Assembly (NCBI GenBank): GCA_045646905.1
Contig: JAZRLP010000007.1
Span: forward strand, 1-64,000
Source of the DNA: RGIG4079 sp045646905
Lineage (GTDB): Bacteria; Bacteroidota; Bacteroidia; Bacteroidales; Muribaculaceae
DNA length: 64,000 nucleotides
Direction: 5' to 3'
Under the pieces are notes generated by a model. It had not been told where the DNA came from, made no database searches, and saw nothing but the letters and a program-made list of their open reading frames with translations. The translations under genes and the position numbers were made by a program. This document shows positions 41,538 through 51,321 of the stretch, piece after piece. Position 1 is the stretch's first letter. Every line of letters starts with the position of its first letter.

Positions 41538-43562
41538 ATGAAAAGAATGATAAAACGATTAGTGTTAGCGATTATGATTGCGATGAGTGTGAATAATATT
41601 AGTGCAAAGGTTATTGATGATGCCAAGGTGACCGATGTGGTGGGGCAAATGACTGCCGATGATGCATCGATTGATGGCAAGTTGTTGCAACGAGGAGCAC
41701 GCCAAGTGGCTGCTCTTTGGCAAGAAACCGATGGATCGGCCGAGGAGTTTGTGCAGTTTGTGAAAGAGAACTATGTTGCTTCGCCCGAGGCGCGTCGTGA
41801 GTTATTTGACAAGTTGAGCAAGGCCTATGAAGTGTTGCTCGGCACACAAAATCAAGTGGCAATCGAGTTGAGCCTTCCTACAATTCTTGCTGGTCCTGAG
41901 CCTACAAATATCGACTATATTATGAGCGCGTTTAATCCATATTCGCACTTGTGGAATGATCTTTATGAAAACAAGGTGGCGTTTATCACTATACTCAATT
42001 TCCCCAACTTTACGCTTGCCGAGAAGAACGAAATGGGTGGCGCATGGAGTCGCGAGGAGTGGGCTTATGCTCGCATGGGAGATATGTTTACCTCGCGAGT
42101 GCCTGCTGCGCTAAACAAGGAGGCTGCACAAGCCAATGCCGATGCCGAAAACTATATCGCATCATACAACATCATGATGGGACACTTGCTCGACAAGAAA
42201 GGGAATAAATTGTTCCCTGAAAATATGGTGTTGCTTTCGCACTGGAATCTACGCGATGAGATTAAGTCAAATTATGCCAATCTTCCCAACGCTCGCGAAA
42301 AGCAAGAGATGATTTATGAAGTGATGCAACATATCATTGCCGGAACTATTCCTCAAGAGGTAATAAACAATGCGGCATATGACTGGGCTCCTTATAGCAA
42401 TCGCACATGGAAAGATGGGGCAGAGGTGACTTTGGCTGCCGAAGATACTCGCCGTTATGAACGCATATTGGCTCACTACAAAACAATGGTGAAGGTGGAT
42501 AAATATGAGCCACAATCGCCCACTGGTATTGCTCGCAACTTTGATGGTGGTATGGAGATAGCACCCGAAGAGATTGAGGCATTGTTTGTCAATCTCATTT
42601 CATCGCCACAAGTGAAAAAAGTGGGCAAATTGATCAAGAAACGCCTTGGACGCGACCTTCGCCCTTACGATATATGGTATGACGGATTTAAGAGCCGTAG
42701 CACAATCTCGGAAGATGACCTCACAGCACAAACTCGTGCTAAATATCCTATTCCCGAAGCATTTGAAGCCGATATGGCACGCATGCTCGTTGACTTGGGC
42801 TTTGTTCAAAAAGATGCAGATTTCATTGCAAGTAAAATCAAGGTAGAGGGTGCTCGTGGTTCGGGTCATGCATGGGGTGCAGTTGGTCGTTGGGAACGCT
42901 CACTCCTTCGCACTCGCATAGGTGCCGATGGTATGGACTACAAGGGGTATAACATTGCCGTTCACGAGTTTGGTCATAATGTGGAACAAACAATCGACTT
43001 ATATCTAATTGATAATTTTATGATGGCCGGAGTGCCTAACACCGGATTTACCGAAGCATTGGCATTTGTGTTCCAAAAACGCGACCTCGGTTTGCTCGGC
43101 TATGACCAAAAGATTGATGATAACACTACGCTCGACATCTTCTGGGGACTTTACGAAATCATGGGTGTCTCGCTCGTTGATATGAAAGTGTGGCAATGGC
43201 TATATGCTCACCCCCAAGCAACTGCGGCCGACCTTCGCGACGCAACAATCGCGATAGCCAAAGAGGTGTGGAACAAGTATTATCAACCTGTGCTTGGCGA
43301 GAAAGATTCTCCCATCTTGGCAGTATATTCTCATATGGTAAATTCGCCAATGTATCTCCCCAACTACCCATTGGGCCATATCATTGAGTTCCAACTCGAA
43401 GAGCATTTCGCAAAATGTGCCGATAAAAAAGCCTTTGCCGATGAACTTATGCGCATCTATAAACTCGGTCGCTTAACTCCTAACCACTGGATGCAACAAG
43501 CCGTAGGCTCAACCATCAGCACCGACCCCATCCTCAACGCCGTGGATAGGATAGTGAAATAG
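41538..43562 (+). CDS. Secreted gluzincin zinc metallopeptidase
   Basis: From the ATG at 41538 the precursor has 674 residues with a signal peptide (MKRMIKRLVLAIMIAMSVNN, cleavage after ISA). The zinc site is HEFGHN (HExxH) with the third ligand Glu probably in FTEALAFVF about 30 residues later. The large helical body resembles M3/DPP III-like gluzincins. It would act in the periplasm or outside on peptides. I cannot assign a MEROPS family by eye. The upstream ORF codons to 41499 overlap the promoter and are rejected. Confidence 0.8.
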   Translation: MKRMIKRLVLAIMIAMSVNNISAKVIDDAKVTDVVGQMTADDASIDGKLLQRGARQVAALWQETDGSAEEFVQFVKENYVASPEARRELFDKLSKAYEVLLGTQNQVAIELSLPTILAGPEPTNIDYIMSAFNPYSHLWNDLYENKVAFITILNFPNFTLAEKNEMGGAWSREEWAYARMGDMFTSRVPAALNKEAAQANADAENYIASYNIMMGHLLDKKGNKLFPENMVLLSHWNLRDEIKSNYANLPNAREKQEMIYEVMQHIIAGTIPQEVINNAAYDWAPYSNRTWKDGAEVTLAAEDTRRYERILAHYKTMVKVDKYEPQSPTGIARNFDGGMEIAPEEIEALFVNLISSPQVKKVGKLIKKRLGRDLRPYDIWYDGFKSRSTISEDDLTAQTRAKYPIPEAFEADMARMLVDLGFVQKDADFIASKIKVEGARGSGHAWGAVGRWERSLLRTRIGADGMDYKGYNIAVHEFGHNVEQTIDLYLIDNFMMAGVPNTGFTEALAFVFQKRDLGLLGYDQKIDDNTTLDIFWGLYEIMGVSLVDMKVWQWLYAHPQATAADLRDATIAIAKEVWNKYYQPVLGEKDSPILAVYSHMVNSPMYLPNYPLGHIIEFQLEEHFAKCADKKAFADELMRIYKLGRLTPNHWMQQAVGSTISTDPILNAVDRIVK

Positions 43563-43579
43563 AAAAGGAAAAAGGAGAA

Positions 43580-43681
43580 ATTTAGACAGAAAGACAGAAG
43601 TCTACATAATGACAGAATTATATTTTTTGCTAAACTAACTCAAAACTTATGTTCATTCTGCCCATTGTGTCATTCTGTCGA
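43580..43681. repeat. 102-base direct repeat, copy 1
   Basis: The block starts ATTTAGACAGAAAGACAGAA and ends TGTCATTCTGTCGA. It recurs at 43756-43857 with 6 mismatches. Both are non-coding. Confidence 0.85.
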
Positions 43682-43707
43682 ATTATTGGTGCGATGTTGC
43701 CACCCAA

Positions 43708-43752
43708 CTCTCCTCCTAAGATAGGAGGAGTACCCCGAAGGGGGGAGGTGGT
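43708..43752 (+). repeat. GC-rich double-hairpin repeat, copy 1
   Basis: The element reads CTCTCCTCCT, a short loop, AGGAGGAG (first hairpin), then TACCCCGAAGGGG (second hairpin) and GGAGGTGGT. It lies between the two 102-base repeats. Two more copies are at 58165-58215 (inverted) and 58268-58325. Confidence 0.75.
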
Positions 43753-43755
43753 ATG

Positions 43756-43857
43756 ATTTAGACAGAAAGACAGAAATATTCATAATGACAGAAATATATT
43801 TTTTGCTAAACTAAATCAAAATTTATGTTCATTCTGCCCATTGTGTCATTCTGTCGA
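43756..43857. repeat. 102-base direct repeat, copy 2
   Basis: Second copy of the block at 43580-43681, about 94% identical, with the GC-rich hairpin element between the copies. Confidence 0.85.
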
Positions 43858-43895
43858 AAGATATTAGGATTAAGGACAGACAGAGCATAATAACA

Positions 43896-43927
43896 AATCA
43901 AAAGGGAGCTCCTTGCGGGGCTCCCTT
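43896..43927 (-). terminator. Terminator of the glutamine synthetase gene
   Basis: An 8-bp stem (43902-43909 with 43920-43927, AAGGGAGC/GCTCCCTT), followed on the minus strand by TTTGATTTG. It is 30 bases beyond the glnA stop. Confidence 0.7.
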
Positions 43928-43956
43928 GATTATTGTTGAGTTGTCGTGAAACGCAA

Positions 43957-45459
43957 TTAACCGCAGTGGAAGTAGCGTTTTACGATGTTGAGCATTTCTT
44001 CGTTGTTGCCTTCGATGTCTTTGCGTAGAGTGAGGTCGTTGTATGAACGAAGTTTGTTGATAATGCCGTTAATCATCGCAGGGCTAAACACATTGTATTT
44101 TTCAAATACTTCGCGTTGGCGTTCGAGACAGTCGGCCGAAGCAGCACAACTGTCGGGAAGTTGATCCAAAGTGCTGAGTTTGTCGGCATTCTCTTCCTTA
44201 TGAATGTTTACATTCACATATGTTTTTTCGGCAATTTCCAATGCGTTTTCGAGTTCGAAACCATGACGACAAGCAACAGCAAGACCAGCAATGAGTTGGT
44301 AGATGTCGGCCGAGCCGTCGGGTGAACGCATTTCGACAGTTTGTTTTTGAGATGTATCGTAGTTGCTTGGACCTTCGAGAGGGTTAGCGAGTTGACACAT
44401 ATCGGCTTTAGCGGCCCATCCGAGTGGCACACGCACCAATACCGAACGGTTGCGGTCGCCCCAACATACATTGGTTGGTGCTTCTTGGTGAGGCACAAGA
44501 CGGAAGTAAGAAGTTGGGTTGGTGTTACCGAATGCAGTGATTGAAGGAGCGAGTTCCATCATACCAGCGATTGCTTTGCGAGCAGTAGCCGAAAGCACTC
44601 CACCATTGAGCATTTGGTTTTGACCATCTTTCACAATGCGCATATGAACATGGAGACCCGAACCAGCTTTTCCCACAGTGATTTTAGGAGCGAAGGTGAT
44701 GTCGTAGCCCAATTGATATGCGAGGTTGCGAATAATCCATTTAGCCACCATAAGTTGGTCGGCAGCATCTTTAGCATTTACAGGCAAGAACTCGATTTCG
44801 TTTTGCTCATAAATCATGCCATCGATAGTGAAGTTACCCACTTCAGAGTGTCCATATTTGATTTGTCCACCAGCTTGAGCGATGTAGGCCATACATTGAG
44901 TGCGGAACTCGTTGAATTTAGCGTAAGGAGCCGATTCGTGATAACCCTTTTGGTCGGTAGCAGGGAACATTTCATCATCGGGAGCGATAACATAATATTC
45001 CAATTCGCCCATTGCTTGGAATTCCATGCCAGTAACTTCGTTAAACGCCTTGCACGCTTTGTGAAGAGTGTTTTCGGGAGAACTTTCAAGAGGTTCGCCA
45101 TCTTTATTGAAGTAAGAGCAGAGCATTGAGAGGGTAGGGATTTCGGCAAATGGGTCGAGGAATGCAGTAGAGAAGCGTGGCAACACATAAAGGTCGCTAC
45201 TTCCTGCTTCGATAAATGGGAAAAGGCTTGAACCGTCAACGCGTTCACCACAAGTGAGAATTGCATCGAGATAAGCCAAATTGTTGATTACAAAATTCAA
45301 AGTTTTCAAACGACCATCACCAGCAGGATACATAAAGTTGACCATGCGAATTTCGTTTTCGGTGATGAAGCGAATGATGTCGGCTTTAGTAAATTCTTTG
45401 GCAGGTTTGCCAAGATAAGCCACAACCCTATTAGGGTTCAAAGCAAGTTCTTTATCCAT
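43957..45459 (-). CDS. glnA: Glutamine synthetase, class I-like
   Basis: The 500-residue protein carries the glutamine synthetase signatures: GELEYYVIAPDDE (metal site Glu), GSGLHVHMR, the ATP/glutamate region FRLVPHQEAPTNVCWGDRNRS and the EMRSPDGSADIYQLIAG end. It makes glutamine from glutamate and ammonia. The adenylylation site region of gamma-proteobacterial GlnA is not conserved. A TAAATTTG promoter at 45512-45505 lies upstream, and a terminator follows. Confidence 0.93.
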   Translation of the reverse strand: MDKELALNPNRVVAYLGKPAKEFTKADIIRFITENEIRMVNFMYPAGDGRLKTLNFVINNLAYLDAILTCGERVDGSSLFPFIEAGSSDLYVLPRFSTAFLDPFAEIPTLSMLCSYFNKDGEPLESSPENTLHKACKAFNEVTGMEFQAMGELEYYVIAPDDEMFPATDQKGYHESAPYAKFNEFRTQCMAYIAQAGGQIKYGHSEVGNFTIDGMIYEQNEIEFLPVNAKDAADQLMVAKWIIRNLAYQLGYDITFAPKITVGKAGSGLHVHMRIVKDGQNQMLNGGVLSATARKAIAGMMELAPSITAFGNTNPTSYFRLVPHQEAPTNVCWGDRNRSVLVRVPLGWAAKADMCQLANPLEGPSNYDTSQKQTVEMRSPDGSADIYQLIAGLAVACRHGFELENALEIAEKTYVNVNIHKEENADKLSTLDQLPDSCAASADCLERQREVFEKYNVFSPAMINGIINKLRSYNDLTLRKDIEGNNEEMLNIVKRYFHCG

Positions 45460-45504
45460 AAGATATATATGTTAGTTATAATTATTATCTATGTTTTCAA
45501 ACTG

Positions 45505-45512
45505 CAAATTTA
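45505..45512 (-). promoter_or_regulatory. Promoter -7 element of glnA
   Basis: TAAATTTG on the minus strand; leader of about 40 bases. Confidence 0.6.
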
Positions 45513-45670
45513 AATAATTGCCATTAAATTCACAATTGATTAAGTATTTTTCTGCACACGATAGGGTTGTTTTTATGTTTTATTATCGCAAAAAATGCGT
45601 TTTGGTTGCAATTTGTGATAATTTTTGCAATTTTATTATCAAAAAGTTAGTAGAATATTGCGAAAATCAG

Positions 45671-45678
45671 TATATTTG
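45671..45678 (+). promoter_or_regulatory. Promoter -7 element of the nitrilase-family gene
   Basis: TATATTTG, 17 bases before the ATG at 45695. It supports this start over the much longer frame to 45518. It may drive the whole iorAB-paaK gene run. Confidence 0.6.
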
Positions 45679-45694
45679 CAATCTAAATATATAT

Positions 45695-46447
45695 ATGATG
45701 AAAATAACGATACTACAACGCGATATAGTTTGGGCCGATACAGCGCTCAATGTGGCTCGTGCCGATGAGGCTATTGACCGAAATGCTGGGGCCGACCTTT
45801 ATGTGTTGCCCGAAATGTTCTCAACAGGTTTTTGTATTCACCCCGAGGGGATTGCCGAGAGTGCCGATAGTGATACACTCAAATGGATGAAGCAAAAGGC
45901 TGCTGCAACGGGTGCTGCTATTGCCGGAAGTGTGGCAGTGGAGCAAGATGGTAAATTCTACAATCGATTCTATTTTGTGAAGCCCAATGGGGAGGTCGCT
46001 TTTTATGACAAAAAACACCTGTTCACCTATGGGGGTGAGCATAAACGATTCACAGCCGGCGATAGTCGTGTGATAGTGGAGTGGAAAGGTGTACGCATTT
46101 TGCTTGAAGTGTGCTACGACCTTCGTTTCCCCATATGGTCGCGCAATCGTGGCGACTACGATATGATACTTTATGTGGCAAGTTGGCCCACACCACGCGT
46201 GGGTGCATGGAGTGCGTTGTTGGTGGCTCGTGCTATTGAAAATCAATGCTATGTGGCAGGTGTGAATCGTGTAGGCACCGACCCCACATGTGAGTATTGT
46301 GGTGGCAGTGTTGTTATTGACCCATATGGCAAAACGATTGCTGCGTGTGCGATGGGTGAAGAATGTGAAGCATCGGCCGAGGTTGATATGGCAATGTTGG
46401 AGGCTTTCCGTGAAAAATTCCCTGCACTCAACGATGCCGATATTTGA
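45695..46447 (+). CDS. Nitrilase-superfamily omega-amidase-like hydrolase
   Basis: The 250-residue protein has the catalytic triad of carbon-nitrogen hydrolases: Glu in LYVLPEMFSTGF, Lys in FYDKKHLF and Cys in LLEVCYDLRFPIW. Sequence pattern fits omega-amidases (YafV/Nit2 type), which hydrolyse 2-oxoglutaramate or 2-oxosuccinamate formed by glutamine transaminases. It lies 28 bases before iorA and near an aminotransferase and glutamine synthetase, which fits such a role in amino acid turnover. Confidence 0.87.
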   Translation: MMKITILQRDIVWADTALNVARADEAIDRNAGADLYVLPEMFSTGFCIHPEGIAESADSDTLKWMKQKAAATGAAIAGSVAVEQDGKFYNRFYFVKPNGEVAFYDKKHLFTYGGEHKRFTAGDSRVIVEWKGVRILLEVCYDLRFPIWSRNRGDYDMILYVASWPTPRVGAWSALLVARAIENQCYVAGVNRVGTDPTCEYCGGSVVIDPYGKTIAACAMGEECEASAEVDMAMLEAFREKFPALNDADI

Positions 46448-46475
46448 TTAGAAAAATAAAAAAACGATATAAATT

Positions 46476-48074
46476 ATGATTGAACGCAAACTTTTATTGG
46501 GCGATGAGGCGATAGCATTAGGTGCTATCCATGCCGGCATTAGTGGTGTATATGCCTATCCCGGCACACCATCGACCGAAATTACCGAATATATCCAAGG
46601 TAATGCTCCCGCGGTGCGTAGCCGTTGGTGTACAAACGAAAAAACAGCCATGGAGGCAGCATTGGGTATGTCATATGCTGGCAAGCGTGCGCTTGTGTGT
46701 ATGAAACATGTGGGTATGAATGTGGCTGCCGATGCATTTGTCAACTCGGGTATCACAGGTGTGAATGGTGGTTTGGTGGTGCTTGCTGCCGACGACCCAT
46801 CGATGCACTCGTCGCAAAATGAGCAAGACTCTCGTTACTATGGCAAATTCACTATGATTCCTATTCTTGAGCCTTCGACTCAACAAGAGGCTTATGAAAT
46901 GATGAAATATGCCTATGAACTATCGGAGCAATTGCGATTGCCAGTGTTGATGCGTGTAGTTACCCGTTTGGCTCACTCGCGTGCTGGTGTTGAGGTGAAA
47001 GCACCTATGGCACAAAATGCGCTTAACCCCGATAATGAACGCGCTCATTGGGTGTTGTTACCTGGCAATGCTCGCCGTCAATATGCGGCGTTGGTTGAAA
47101 AACAACCACAACTTGTGGCAAGTGCCGAGGCTTCTCCATTCAATAAAAAAGTTGCTGGCGAAGGCAAGGCTAAACTTGGTGTTGTGGCTTGTGGTATCGC
47201 CTACAATTATGTAATGGAAAATAATCCTCAACAACTTGGCGTGAAGGTGTTGAAGGTTTCGCAATATCCTATCCCCGAAGCATCAATCAAGGCGTTGGCC
47301 AATGAATGCGATGCAATACTTGTGGCCGAAGATGGTCAGCCATTGGTTGAGGAGCAAGTGAAGGGTTTGCTTGGCGCTGACTATGTGTTGAAAGGTCGAT
47401 TGACAGGTGATTTGCCACGAACAGGCGAATTGACTCCCGACTGCGTGGGTGCTGCTCTTGGAGTGACACTCCCTCAAGCATATGCATCGGCTCAAAACTT
47501 AATGCCTCGTCCACCCGCGTTGTGTCAAGGTTGTGGACACCGTGATGTGTATGACGCGCTCAATAAAGTGGCTGCCGAGTATGCCGATGCTCGCATCTTT
47601 GGCGATATAGGTTGCTATACGCTTGGAGCATTGCCTCCATTCCGTGCAATCGATAGTTGTGTTGACATGGGTGCATCAATCACTATGGCTAAAGGGGCTG
47701 CCGATGCTGGTGTGTTCCCCGCAATTGCTGTGATTGGCGACTCTACATTTACACACTCGGGTATGACCGGATTGCTTGATGCCGTAAACGATAACGCTAA
47801 TATCACAGTGGTGCTTTCTGACAACCTCACAACAGCGATGACAGGTGGTCAAGATTCGGCTGGTACTAATAAGTTTGAGGCAATATGCCTCGGACTTGGT
47901 GTTGCTCCCGAGCATGTGCGTGTGGTAGTTCCTCTACCCAAAAATATGGAAGAAATCACTCGCATCATTCGTGAAGAGATTGAATATAAAGGGGTGTCGG
48001 TAATCATTCCTCGTCGTGAATGTATCCAAACACTCAGTCGCAAACTTCGTAAACAAAAGGCTCAACAACAATGA
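46476..48074 (+). CDS. iorA: Indolepyruvate ferredoxin oxidoreductase, alpha subunit (no ferredoxin domain)
   Basis: The 532-residue protein has the N-terminal pyrimidine-binding domain (GVYAYPGTPSTEITEY), the TPP domain (CQGCGHRDVYDAL, FGDIGCYTLGALPPF, GDSTFTHSGMTGL) and ends at RKLRKQKAQQQ. The enzyme converts aromatic 2-oxo acids and CoA to aryl-acyl-CoA and CO2 with reduced ferredoxin. Classical IorA subunits carry a C-terminal domain with two 4Fe-4S clusters and reach about 600 residues; that domain is missing here. It overlaps iorB by 4 bases. Confidence 0.92.
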   Translation: MIERKLLLGDEAIALGAIHAGISGVYAYPGTPSTEITEYIQGNAPAVRSRWCTNEKTAMEAALGMSYAGKRALVCMKHVGMNVAADAFVNSGITGVNGGLVVLAADDPSMHSSQNEQDSRYYGKFTMIPILEPSTQQEAYEMMKYAYELSEQLRLPVLMRVVTRLAHSRAGVEVKAPMAQNALNPDNERAHWVLLPGNARRQYAALVEKQPQLVASAEASPFNKKVAGEGKAKLGVVACGIAYNYVMENNPQQLGVKVLKVSQYPIPEASIKALANECDAILVAEDGQPLVEEQVKGLLGADYVLKGRLTGDLPRTGELTPDCVGAALGVTLPQAYASAQNLMPRPPALCQGCGHRDVYDALNKVAAEYADARIFGDIGCYTLGALPPFRAIDSCVDMGASITMAKGAADAGVFPAIAVIGDSTFTHSGMTGLLDAVNDNANITVVLSDNLTTAMTGGQDSAGTNKFEAICLGLGVAPEHVRVVVPLPKNMEEITRIIREEIEYKGVSVIIPRRECIQTLSRKLRKQKAQQQ

Positions 48075-48646
48075 AAAAAGATATAATATTAGCCGGCGTG
48101 GGAGGTCAAGGAATTCTCACTATCGCCACAATCATAGGTGATGCCGCTGCGGTGGCCGGATTGAGTTTGAAACAAGCCGAAGTGCATGGCATGAGTCAAC
48201 GCGGAGGCGATGTGCAATCTAATCTTCGCCTATCAACCGATGAAATCTATTCCGATTTGATTAAAGAGGGTGCTGCCGACTTGATTATCTCAATGGAACC
48301 AATGGAAGCATTGCGCTATTTGACTTATCTCGACAAAGAAGGGTGGGTGGTGACTTCATCGCATCCGTTCAAAAATATCCCCAACTATCCCGAAGAAGAG
48401 GCATTGATGAACGAACTTAATAGTTTGCCACATGTGGCAGCATTGCCCATCGAGGATGTTGCTAAAGAAAATAGTATGCCCAAGAGTGCCAATGTGATAT
48501 TGCTCGGTATGGCAGCTCGTTATATCGAGATTCTCACTCCCGAGCAGTTGCGCGAAAGCATCGCTCGAGTATTTGCCTCAAAGGGTGAAAAAGTGGTGGA
48601 AATGAACCAACAAGCGTTTGACCTTGGATTAAACGCAGTAAAATAA
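48071..48646 (+). CDS. iorB: Indolepyruvate ferredoxin oxidoreductase, beta subunit
   Basis: The 191-residue protein is the gamma-type (KOR C) domain of 2-oxo acid oxidoreductases: IILAGVGGQGILTIATIIG at the N-terminus, EVHGMSQRGGDVQSNLRL, and ISMEPMEALR. It partners with IorA. Start and iorA stop overlap in an ATGA. The pair links amino acid fermentation with ferredoxin reduction, which the hydrogenase elsewhere in this window could re-oxidise. Confidence 0.93.
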   Translation: MKKDIILAGVGGQGILTIATIIGDAAAVAGLSLKQAEVHGMSQRGGDVQSNLRLSTDEIYSDLIKEGAADLIISMEPMEALRYLTYLDKEGWVVTSSHPFKNIPNYPEEEALMNELNSLPHVAALPIEDVAKENSMPKSANVILLGMAARYIEILTPEQLRESIARVFASKGEKVVEMNQQAFDLGLNAVK

Positions 48647-48659
48647 AAATTTCAAAACG

Positions 48660-49973
48660 ATGAAAATTTTCAGCGAAGAGTTGGTTGCAAAGGCAGTGAA
48701 AGAACTTCACATTGCCGACCTCTCAAAGGCCACTATTGGCGAGGTGCTTCTTGTGGCTCAATATCTCGAAAAAGAAACGGGAATACCATTTATACGCATG
48801 GATCAAGGCTCTCCAGGACTGCCTGTAAATCAACTTGGCGTGGAGGCCGAAAAAGCCGCGCTCGACCGTGGTGTGGGTTCGCAATATCCTGCAGCTGCTG
48901 GTGTGCCCGAATTGAAATATGAGGCATCGCGATTTGTCAAGGCATTTATGAATGTCGATATTTCGCCTCGCGCGTGTGTCCCCACGGTGGGGAGTGTGGC
49001 AGGGTCGTATGGCTCGTTTATCGCATGCACTCAACGCACTCCTGGCAAAAACAAAGTGCTTTTTATCGACCCCGGTTTCCCTATCCAAAAGTCGCAGTTG
49101 CGCATCATAGGTGCCGAGTGGGTTGAGTTTGATATCTATAACTATCGTGGCGAGGCTTTGCGTGAAAAATTGGAGAGCATGATGGCTGGTGGCGATATTG
49201 CTGCAATCGTTTACTCTAACCCTAATAACCCTGCGTGGATATGTCTCGAAGATGCCGAACTCAAGATTATTGGCGAACTTGCCACTAAATATGATGTGAT
49301 TGTGATGGAAGATTTGGCTTACTTCTGTATGGACTTCCGTAGCGATATGGGGCACCCATTTGAACCTCCTTATCCTCCCACAGTGGCACATTATACCGAT
49401 AATTATATCTTGATGCTTTCTTCGTCGAAGATATTCAGTTATGCTGGTCAGCGTATGGCGTTGACTTGCATTAGCGACAAATTGTTTGATCGTCAATTCC
49501 CTGCATTGGCCGAGCGTTATAAAGATGCCGGCGTGTTTGGTCAAACTCTCATCGCATCAATCCTATATATGATAACATCGGGCTGCACTGCCTCAACTCA
49601 ATATGCTTATGCCGAGATGTTGCGTCTATCGACCGAGGGTGAAATCAACTTCGTGGAGGATACTCGCGAATATGCTCGCCGTGCCGAAAAGATGAAAAAA
49701 ATCTTTACCGACAATGGTTTCCACATCATTTATGACTATGATGTAACGAAGCAAGTGGGCGATGGTTTCTTCTTTACCATTGGCTATGGCGACTTGAGTG
49801 GGGGAGATTTGTTGAAAGAGTTGCTCTACTATGGTGTGAGCAGTATTTCGCTCTCTACTACAGGTAGCGACCAACAAGGTGTGCGTGCTTGCACCTCGCG
49901 CATGCGCGATGACCTTTATGATGTGATGGCTGAGCGTATGAAGGCATTCAACGAAGATCATTCATTGAACTAA
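48660..49973 (+). CDS. Class I/II PLP aminotransferase
   Basis: The 437-residue protein shows the fold type I aminotransferase motifs: VYSNPNNPAWICL (the NPNNP turn), VMEDLAYFCMDF (Asp that binds the pyridine N) and the PLP lysine in LSSSKIFSYAGQRMAL. In this operon it most likely makes the aryl-pyruvates used by IorAB from aromatic amino acids; branched-chain substrates are possible. Gaps to the neighbours are 13 and 29 bases. Confidence 0.88.
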   Translation: MKIFSEELVAKAVKELHIADLSKATIGEVLLVAQYLEKETGIPFIRMDQGSPGLPVNQLGVEAEKAALDRGVGSQYPAAAGVPELKYEASRFVKAFMNVDISPRACVPTVGSVAGSYGSFIACTQRTPGKNKVLFIDPGFPIQKSQLRIIGAEWVEFDIYNYRGEALREKLESMMAGGDIAAIVYSNPNNPAWICLEDAELKIIGELATKYDVIVMEDLAYFCMDFRSDMGHPFEPPYPPTVAHYTDNYILMLSSSKIFSYAGQRMALTCISDKLFDRQFPALAERYKDAGVFGQTLIASILYMITSGCTASTQYAYAEMLRLSTEGEINFVEDTREYARRAEKMKKIFTDNGFHIIYDYDVTKQVGDGFFFTIGYGDLSGGDLLKELLYYGVSSISLSTTGSDQQGVRACTSRMRDDLYDVMAERMKAFNEDHSLN

Positions 49974-50002
49974 TAATTAGAACGATATAATACCAATATA
50001 CA

Positions 50003-51301
50003 ATGATTTGGAATCCCAATAAAGAATGTATGAGTCGCGACGAGATGCATGCGTTGCAAGGTCGCCGACTACAAAAATTGGTAACGTATGTGTACCACAA
50101 CGTGCCTTTCTATCGCAACAAAATGCAAGCGATGGACCTCTCGCCCGAGGACATCAAAAGCATCGACGATATAGTGAAACTCCCTTTCACCACTAAGCAA
50201 GACCTTCGCGACAACTATCCCTATGGATTGCAAGCTGCGCCCCCTTCTGAGATTGTGCGTGTGCATGCTTCGTCGGGCACTACAGGTAACCCCACAATTG
50301 TGGGTTACACTCGCAAGGATTTGGCGGTGTGGTCAGAGGTTATGGCTCGTTGTTTGACAGCTTATGGCGTTACTCGCGAAGATACATTCTCGGTGAGCTA
50401 TGGCTATGGCTTGTTTACTGGAGGTCTTGGTGCTCACTATGGTGTGGAAAACCTCGGTGCAACCGTGGTACCAACCTCTACAGGCAACACCGAAAAACAT
50501 ATCCGACTTATTCGCGACTTGAAAATTTCGGGTATCGCTTGTACTCCATCTTATGCTCTCTACCTTGCCGAAACTCTCGACAAGATGGGTTTGTCAAAAG
50601 ATGATATCAATCTTCGCATCGGTGCGTTTGGTGCAGAGCCTTGGACCGAAAATATGCGTAAGGAGATTGAAGAACGCCTTGGCTTGAAAGGGTATAATAT
50701 CTATGGTTTGAGCGAAATTATGGGCCCTGGTGTGTCGTATGAATGTCAAGAGCAAAACGGCTCACACATCAACGAAGACCATTTCTATCCCGAAATCATC
50801 AATCCCGAAACTCTTGAACAACTTCCTTATGGCACACAAGGGGAATTGGTATTTACCACTCTCACAAAAGAGGGTATGCCAGTGCTTCGCTATCGCACAA
50901 AAGACCTTTGTACACTCATGGACGGCACTTGCGCTTGTGGTCGCACATCGGTGCGCATGGGACGCATCATGGGCCGTAGCGACGACATGCTCATCATTCG
51001 TGGTATCAATGTGTTCCCATCACAAGTGGAAAGCGTTATCCTCGAAATGCCCGAATTTGAACCTCAATATATGCTTGTTGTTGACCGCGTGAACAATCTC
51101 GACACATTGCAAGTTCAAGTAGAGGTGCGTCGCGACTTCTTCAGTGGCGATGTGGGTAGCATGTTGGCTATGAAAAAACGCCTTGCCGACAAACTTAAAA
51201 GCGTGCTTTCAATCAGTGCCGATGTGCGCTTGATGGAACCAAACAGCATCGAACGCAGCCAAGGCAAGAGCAAGCATGTGATAGATAAACGCAATCTCTA
51301 A
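50003..51301 (+). CDS. paaK: Phenylacetate-CoA ligase
   Basis: The 432-residue adenylate-forming enzyme has the PaaK pattern: the P-loop-like VHASSGTTGNPTIVGYT, GYNIYGLSEIMGPGV, YRTKDL and the C-terminal MGRSDDMLIIRGINVFPSQ. It forms or, in reverse, cleaves aryl-acetyl-CoA, with ATP. With IorAB it gives a route from aromatic amino acids to phenyl- or indole-acetate that gains ATP or ATP-equivalents, as proposed for gut anaerobes. Confidence 0.94.
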   Translation: MIWNPNKECMSRDEMHALQGRRLQKLVTYVYHNVPFYRNKMQAMDLSPEDIKSIDDIVKLPFTTKQDLRDNYPYGLQAAPPSEIVRVHASSGTTGNPTIVGYTRKDLAVWSEVMARCLTAYGVTREDTFSVSYGYGLFTGGLGAHYGVENLGATVVPTSTGNTEKHIRLIRDLKISGIACTPSYALYLAETLDKMGLSKDDINLRIGAFGAEPWTENMRKEIEERLGLKGYNIYGLSEIMGPGVSYECQEQNGSHINEDHFYPEIINPETLEQLPYGTQGELVFTTLTKEGMPVLRYRTKDLCTLMDGTCACGRTSVRMGRIMGRSDDMLIIRGINVFPSQVESVILEMPEFEPQYMLVVDRVNNLDTLQVQVEVRRDFFSGDVGSMLAMKKRLADKLKSVLSISADVRLMEPNSIERSQGKSKHVIDKRNL

Positions 51302-51321
51302 CCATTAAAACACAGGATATT

